Shown: piece by piece, positions 58,061 through 64,000 of the stretch
Layout: each line of letters opens with the position of its first letter
Numbering within the stretch: the stretch's first letter is position 1
Assembly (NCBI GenBank): GCA_030762895.1
Contig: CM061063.1
Coordinates: 76,939,836 to 77,003,835 of the forward strand
Direction of reading: 5' to 3'
DNA from: Sophora flavescens
Taxonomy: Eukaryota > Streptophyta > Magnoliopsida > Fabales > Fabaceae
DNA: 64,000 nucleotides
The notes under the pieces: generated by a model
What the model was told of the DNA's origin: nothing
The model's input: only the letters and a program-made list of their open reading frames with translations
Database searches by the model: none
Translations under genes and position numbers: made by a program

Positions 58061-58638
58061 ACAATATTTAATCGAAGTTTGTATTGATTTACGCTGCAAT
58101 TTATATAAGCTCAACAATGTTGCAATATTTATAGGTTAATGATTTTATTTTCTGTTAGAGTTAATAACTAATTTACGAAAGCCTTAGTTTCCTATTTGAG
58201 ATTCAATATTAATGAGCATGCGTAACGTATCAAGGTATGCATGCTCATTGTATTGAATCTTGAATTGTCCAAGTGGGACAGTTTGGGAAAAAACCTTTTT
58301 CACACTCGTACAATAGTCATTTCAATGTTCAAATGCCTTATATACTTGTTGAAATCTCGGTCTGATGCATTTCCTTTTGTTCTCCTGGTGCATACTTGAT
58401 CGCGGTGATTATGACCGTGCTCGAGTCGTGTAACTTGGAGACCGATGGGAAATGCTGCCGAAATTTTGTCAAGTATAAGGTATTTGAATTTGGGAATAAC
58501 TATCGATGAGCCGAGTGTGGCAAAGGTTTCTTCTCGAATGGGATAGGTTCATACCTTGTCATAAGAACGAGATTGATGGAGTTATTGGAATGCACAGTAA
58601 TATATAAGTGTTATTGTAGGATTGGTCATGCTATCTAA

Positions 58639-61600
58639 TTGCCAGTAATGGATATTCCGGAGAATCGGAAATGGATGTATCGTAGGTTGGATCGGAATAA
58701 ACGTCTTAGGGAAGAGTATAGAGTTGGAGTGGGTGAGTTTATAGAGTTTGTTGTTATCCGGGGAGAGATTTATACTGTTGTTGGCGGTGATCAATTGAGG
58801 TGTCCTTGCAAAAGATTCGAGTGTCAATCTTTCAAAAGCGTGGATGGAGTTGTAGCCGATCTTTATGAGAAGGGCTTCATGCCACGATTACTATTGGTGG
58901 AGTAACCATGGTGAGACGTTGCACGACTTAAACCCGATTGTGGTTGAAGGTTCGTACTATGGAAGTGGTGACGGGAGGGAAGAATTGAATCCATACGAGC
59001 AGATGATAATGGATCATGCTGGACCATCGGTTGGTGTTGTACTAGAAGAAGATGGGGGAGAAGATGGTGGAATGGGTTCCCAATACATAGAGGAGAATCC
59101 GAATCCCGAAGCTGAAAGATTCTATGATATGCTGAGTGCTGCACGATCTCCATTGTTGGAAGGATGTCGGGAGTACACGGAGTTGTCGATGTTCATGGAA
59201 TGGTTGAGTATCAAATCTGACTACAATATGCAAGAAGGTTGCTTTAATCGTCTCACCAGGTCAGTGTCCAAGGCATAGCCAGAAGGCAATCGGATGCCTA
59301 CAAGTTTTTATCATGCTAAGAAGTCCGTGGAAAATTTGGGTCTGGGGTGTTTGAAAATTGATTGTTGCCCGAATGGATGTATGTTGTACTATAAGGATGA
59401 TTCAGCGGAAAGCATAACATGTTGTCGATTTTGTGATGCGGATCGGTATAAGACAACCACTAGGATGGGCATTGAGAAGAAGAGGTCGCTAAAAAAGATG
59501 TGGTACTTTCCGCTCGTGCCAAGACTTACAAGATTGTACTCTTCGATGGCCACTGCAGCTCACATGAGGTGGCATAGTGAGCATGAGAGAGAGCAAGATA
59601 TCTTGTGTCATCCATCTGATGGAGAAGCTTGGAAGCATTTTGATAGGGTTCATCTGGCATTTTCGTAGGACCCTCGCAATGTCCGATTGGGGTTATCTGC
59701 TGATGGATTTAATCCTTTTGGGCAGTCTGGAAAAGCATACTCTTGTTGGCCGGTTATCCTGACTCCGTACAATCTTCCCCCGGGGATGTGCATGAAGCGG
59801 GAGTTTATGTTCCTAACAGTCATAATTCCGGGTCCGTCTAATCCAAAAGGTAAGATTGATGTGTACTTGCAACCGCTGATAGATGAGTTGACAATGCTGT
59901 GGAATGATGGTGTATTGACATATGACGTATCTTTAAGGCAGAATTTCATCATGAAAGCAGCTTTAATGTGGACGATCAACGACTTTCCTGCTTATGGGAT
60001 GATGTCGGGTTGGATGACCGCGGGGAAGCTTGGATGCCCAATATGTATGGAGCGATCGAAGGCATTCACGCTTAAACACAGTCGAAAGATCTCATATTTT
60101 GATTGTCATCGTCAATTCCTTCCGGAAGATCATCCTTATAGGCGGAACAAGAATGCATTCAAGAAGCGTTGTGCGGAGAGAACACCGCCTCCACCACGTT
60201 TGACTGGTCCTAATGTATGGCGCAGAGTACAGTACTTACCGCTCGTCCATGAAATCCAAGGAGAACATATTCCTGATTATGGCATCAACCATAATTGGAC
60301 AAAACAAAGTATATTTTGGAGGTTTCCGTATTGGAGGACGCAGCTACTCCGTCACAACATTGATGTCATGCATACTGAGAGGAATGTGTTTTTGAATGTG
60401 TTTGACCCTGTGATGGACATCAAGGGGAGGACAAAGGATACAAATAAAGGCCGATTGGACCTGGCTGACATTTGTAATCCGAAGAGTTGCAAGATGGTGG
60501 TCGTGGCAGACTTATCAAACCGAAGGCAAGTTATACACTAAGCAAAGCACAGAAATTGGTCGTCTGTAAGTGGGTTAAAGAACTAAAGTTACCAGATGGG
60601 TATGCTTCCAATCTGGGTAGATGTGTTGACATTAAGGAAGCAAAGTTACATGGAATGAAGAGTCATGATTGCCACGTGTTCATGCAACGGTTACTTCCAA
60701 TTGCGTTCGACGCATTACCGAAGCAAATTTGGAACCCACTTGTTGAGCTTAGCCACTTTTTCAGGGAGCTTACATCGACAACACTAAATGTGAATCAATT
60801 AAAGGATATGGAAGTCAAGATACCCGTTTTGTTATGTAAGCTAGAGCAAATCTTCCCGCCGAGTTTCTTTGATTCCATGGAACACCTGTCGGTTCATCTA
60901 CCTTACGAAGCAAGAGTTGGTGGCCCAGTCCAATACCGCTGGATGTATCCATTTGAGAGGTAAACAACATCAACTATTTTACTTAATACATATGAAATTC
61001 ACGAACACGAGAGCGTAGTTTAGCTTTCCCTAAAACTAGTAATTATTTGTATGTATCCCTCTGTAATAGGTTCCTGCACTCCCTTAAACACAAAGTCAAG
61101 AACAAGGCACGAGTGGAGGGTTCCATTTGTGAAGCATACTTAGTAGAGGAGACTTCCACTTTTGCCTCTTATTACTATCCGGACGAAGTTAACACGAGAA
61201 GGACAAGGATGCCTAGAAACGTTGATTCGGGCGAAGGATGTTCAACTAGTCCTCCTATATCAATATTCAACTATCCGGGCAGATTTAGTGGTAAATCAAA
61301 AGGATATTTCTTGGAGCAGCGTGACATTAATGCTGCTCATCTGTATATCCTTCAAAATTGTGAAGAGGTGGCGCCATATTTAGATTAAGTTTCTACAACG
61401 TCTTTAATAAGTTCAATTGACATTTATTATTATTAATCGTCCTGCTGTTAATCTCCCATATGTAGGATGTACGACAATTTTCTAAGGGATCTCCAACCTG
61501 ACATTTCAAACGATCAGGTTGATCGAGAAATTACTTCTCACTTTGCTACGTGGTTCAGTAAATATGTAGGTTAAGCATCTTCATTTTTTGAAGCATACAT

Positions 61601-62394
61601 TTTATCTCCTTAAATATATAGCATGTATAAGAATAATATAATATTTGATTGTTTAGGTACTAGATCCAGAAAACAATGTTCAAAATCCATTGTTGACAAA
61701 TTTGGCATGGGGGCCTAACAGATGGGTTACATCATGGAATACTTATATTGTAAATGGATATAAATTTAACACAAAAACATGGAATGAAAGAATGCAGACG
61801 TGTAACTATGGTGTTTGTGTGCGAGCCACTGATGGCAATGTAGAGGATGATTTCTATGGGGTTCTAACTGACATCCTTGAACTCGATTATACCGGTTTCC
61901 CCGTGATGAAATTAGTTATCTTCAAGTGTGATTGGTTTGATCCTACTCTTGACGTAGGGACAAAAATAGATAAAAATTATGGTATTGTTCAAGTTAGGCT
62001 GTCTTAGGCTGTCTCGAAGGTATAATAAGGCGTACGACCCATTCATTTTTTCACAACAGGCAGAGCAGGTTTATTACTTGCCATATCCCGAAGGATATCA
62101 TGGCTGGTTGGGTGTTATTAAGATAAAGGCTCGCAGTATAATTACTGATAATGTAATCAACCAGCCTGAAAAAGATGCTCCATACCAAGATGATGAGTTT
62201 TCAAGACCCCACGTACCGTTGCAAATTACGCCGGACATTATTGTTAATTCTCGGCGGACATTTCTAGAAATGGGAAGAAGTTGAAAGAGAGTTAATGGAT
62301 CAATCCGAGTTGGACGCATCTAGCGAAGGTACATTCCGATCAAGTGATACTGATGAGAGTGAGGGTGAATTTAGTGACGGAGATTCTACTTAGG
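58639..62394 (+). pseudogene. TNP2-type CACTA transposase gene with several lesions
   Basis: Domains in order: transposase-associated domain (58660-58930: RKWMYRRLDRNKR, CPCKRFECQSF, YYWWSNHGE); TNP2 transposase (59300-60480: KIDCCPNGCMLYYKDD, DPRNVRLGLSADGFNPFG, TAGKLGCPICMERS, HNIDVMHTERNVFLNVF); DUF4218-like (60530-61385: ASYTLSKAQK, DCHVFMQRLLPIA, VHLPYEARVGGPVQYRWMYP); DUF4216-like (61690-62250: TCNYGVCVRATD, IFKCDWFDP). An intron lies at 60960-61069 and others near 61386-61466 and 61570-61657. Lesions: frameshift near 58884, TAG at 59276-59278, TAG at 59666-59668, frameshift near 60500, a damaged donor at 61386, a 10-bp tandem duplication near 61993-62012 that shifts the frame, and a frameshift near 62270. 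The final frame ends FSDGDST. It would normally cut and join the element's ends but is unlikely to work from this copy. Confidence 0.92.
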
Positions 62395-62502
62395 TAATTT
62401 ATTTATGTCATAATTCATTGTGTGAATGTCATTCTACTTATTAGGTAATTTATTTTTGTATTATTTACACTGTTGTGTAATCATATTTTCATTTTTTTCA
62501 CA

Positions 62503-64000
62503 GATGGCAGATTCCTCCAGAGGTAGGGGTCGTCGTGGAGGTCGTCGTGGAGGTCGTGTTGCGAGAGTCCCTTCGCCGGCCGACCCACAGCCTTCAGATC
62601 GAGACCACCCTACCAGCACCTCTGTTGACGGGACACCTCAGGGTGATGGAGTTGCACCCCCCACCCATCCTCATGTGGTCGGGACACAGGCTGCACCCTC
62701 ATCATCCACACCTACGACGATAGGACCATCATCATCATCGGGACAGGAGAGTCGTGGTCCATCCGACAGGAGGATTCTTCTTATCCCCAGGGGGGATAAC
62801 GAGTATGCTAATTTAATTTTTTAATATATATAAAGTATCGTTAATTTCTATTTACTTGTTTTTTTAATTTAATTATAACATTTATTAATGCTCTAATTTT
62901 GCTGCAGCTTTCTGCCCGCGAAGGGCCCTTCTCCGATTCGATATCGAAGATCCTGCGACGCAAGTTTGATGGTCCATGGCCTACATGGAAGGCCATCCCA
63001 CCGGGCCATGGGGATCGATTGTTTCTAGAGTTTAAGGTAACAATTTATTAAGTTTTTTAAATTAAATTTACATTATATATATGTACACACGAATTTTCTA
63101 ACAACCGTAAGTTGCAGAAAAGAGTATAGGTGGGACTTAGCTTTAGAGGCTCTCGTCGGGGACATATTTGAGCATAAAGGCTCACTTGGTCATGAAGAAT
63201 CGATGAACAAGCCGAGGAAGGGTCGGAATAAGGGGAGGTGGGTGGATCCCGAGATCAAGAGGCAGCTGGACCAAGATCTGGGCTACCGAGAAGTTCCAGG
63301 AGATCCAGGCCACGGCTGGGCGTAATCGAGCTTCGATGGTGGCGCATGTGCTTGGACCGGTGGGTCTAAATCACCACGCCCACTACGGCGAAAGCTGGTA
63401 ATACATTAAACTTTTGACTTAATATACTATTTAATTAATTAGTTTTCATTTTTAATTATTCTTATGAATTTAATATTAGATTATTCTGTGCAGAATGCAC
63501 AGAAACAGCGGGCCCCGACTGCTATGGAGTTGGTGGAGAGGACGAAGAAGTTGAAGTCGGGGACATGGGTCAACGACAAGGCCCGTAACTATGCTGTAAG
63601 CAAAAAAATAATTTAGTGTTTACTTGTAATTTATTATAAATGAATTGTTAATATTAGATATAATTTTAACTAAATCTCTTCAACTATACTTTGTAGGTGG
63701 GCTTCAACGAGAAGAAGGACGATGCCATATCACGTGCCTCACAGTCACAAGATGAGGCTTTGACTGGTGATGGCTGCTCTCCTGTCTTTGTCGACGATAA
63801 TGCCATTTATTTGGAGGTCGTCGGGGGCAGGAACAAGAACAGGCACGTGTATGGCCTCGGACACCTGGGAGCCGAGTTCATCGCTTCATCGTCCGGCACG
63901 CCTGCTCCTTGCTGCGCCGATACCGTCCCTCGGGAGCAGTTCCACCAAATGCAGGACACCATCACGCAGCTGAACGCGGAGCTTCGGGAGAAGAGCGAGA
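62503..64000 (+). pseudogene. TNPA-type (Ptta/En/Spm) CACTA gene, partial, probably damaged
   Basis: The ATG at 62503 starts an Arg/Gly-rich N-terminus (MADSSRGRGRRGGRRGGR) and a Pro/Ser-rich linker. Further exons: 62908-63036 (LSAREGPFSDSISKILRRKF, WPTWKAIPPGHG), 63118-63397 (RWDLALEALVGDIF; EKFQEIQATAGRNRASMVAH), 63494-63595 (TAMELVERTKKLKSGTWVND) and 63697 to the window end (VGFNEKKDDAISRASQSQDE, RHVYGLGHLGAEF, then a coiled-coil start). These are standard blocks of plant TNPA-like proteins, which bind the subterminal repeats. Exon 1 lacks a GT donor at the expected place, the phase into 63118 does not fit, and the frame shifts near 63275, so it is probably non-functional. The 3' end lies outside the window. 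Confidence 0.82.

Larger units (their letters stand above)
56236..64000 (+). mobile_element. Coding CACTA (En/Spm) element, right end outside the window
   Basis: The left terminus is CACTACAAAAAAAGGTCATT, after TTA (56233-56235, predicted target duplication). Subterminal repeats, a long leader with GT-rich and tandem repeats, a TNP2-type transposase gene and a TNPA-type gene follow in the usual CACTA order. It interrupts copia RT. The 3' terminus was not reached. Terminal sequence, repeat motif and leader repeats show it belongs to the same family as 15452-19706. Confidence 0.93.

Noticed and set aside
59650..59979. Minus-strand ORFs within the TNP2 region
   Set aside because: Shadows of the plus-strand transposase, whose domain text is clear across the same bases.

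Overview
This window is plant nuclear DNA, most likely from a eudicot and plausibly a legume. Evidence: multi-exon genes with GT-AG introns; a tandem cluster of cysteine-rich receptor-like kinases (CRKs); an exon-by-exon fragment of a plant granule-bound starch synthase; a piece of chloroplast DNA carrying trnN-GUU; and a dense population of plant-type transposable elements (CACTA, Ty3/gypsy, Ty1/copia, LINE, MITEs). The species is an inference and was not established.

Layout. 1-80 is the C-terminal end of an unidentified plus-strand gene. 823-6449 is a complete CACTA-type element (3-bp target duplication AAG) that carries exons and introns of the 3' half of a GBSSI (waxy) gene and at least one other exon-like piece. 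8860-12842 is an intact minus-strand CRK gene of seven exons (CRK1, 662 aa) with a foldback MITE in intron 4. 13565-28861 is a nested repeat block. A gypsy element with a gag gene (27138-28861) was hit by a second gypsy element (minus strand, 13565-27137). That element was split in its protease by a deleted CACTA (15452-19706, TSD CAT) and in its LTR by a complete non-autonomous LTR retrotransposon (21665-26750, TSD GTGGC, two 1287-bp LTRs). 29603-33178 is a second intact CRK gene (CRK2, 655 aa). 39528-43277 is its close duplicate (CRK3) with a 4-bp deletion in exon 1. Between and after them lie a decayed LINE, MITEs, a plastid insertion, a solo LTR, a long purine-rich LTR-like block and a polygalacturonase pseudogene. 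53922-54390 is a CRK remnant (CRK4: exons 6-7 only), cut by a Ty1/copia element (54553 onward). The copia pol gene is itself cut by a larger CACTA element (56236 to beyond the window end) that encodes TNP2-like and TNPA-like proteins, both with lesions.

How it fits together. The host content is a CRK cluster of extracellular DUF26 receptors with cytoplasmic Ser/Thr kinase domains, which grew by tandem duplication of a unit of roughly 10 kb (shared intergenic markers near 37.1/48.1 kb and 37.4/53.6 kb). Transposons then filled the spaces and broke some copies. The small CACTA at 15-19 kb and the coding CACTA at 56-64 kb belong to one family: they share terminal sequence, subterminal repeats and internal tandem repeats. 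The small one keeps only the 3' end of a TNPA-like gene and would have depended on a coding relative.

The best candidates for something undescribed are the GBSSI-carrying CACTA element, the non-autonomous LTR element with its Cys-rich ORFs and CG-rich U3 repeats, and the frameshifted CRK3 that could encode a secreted single-DUF26 protein.
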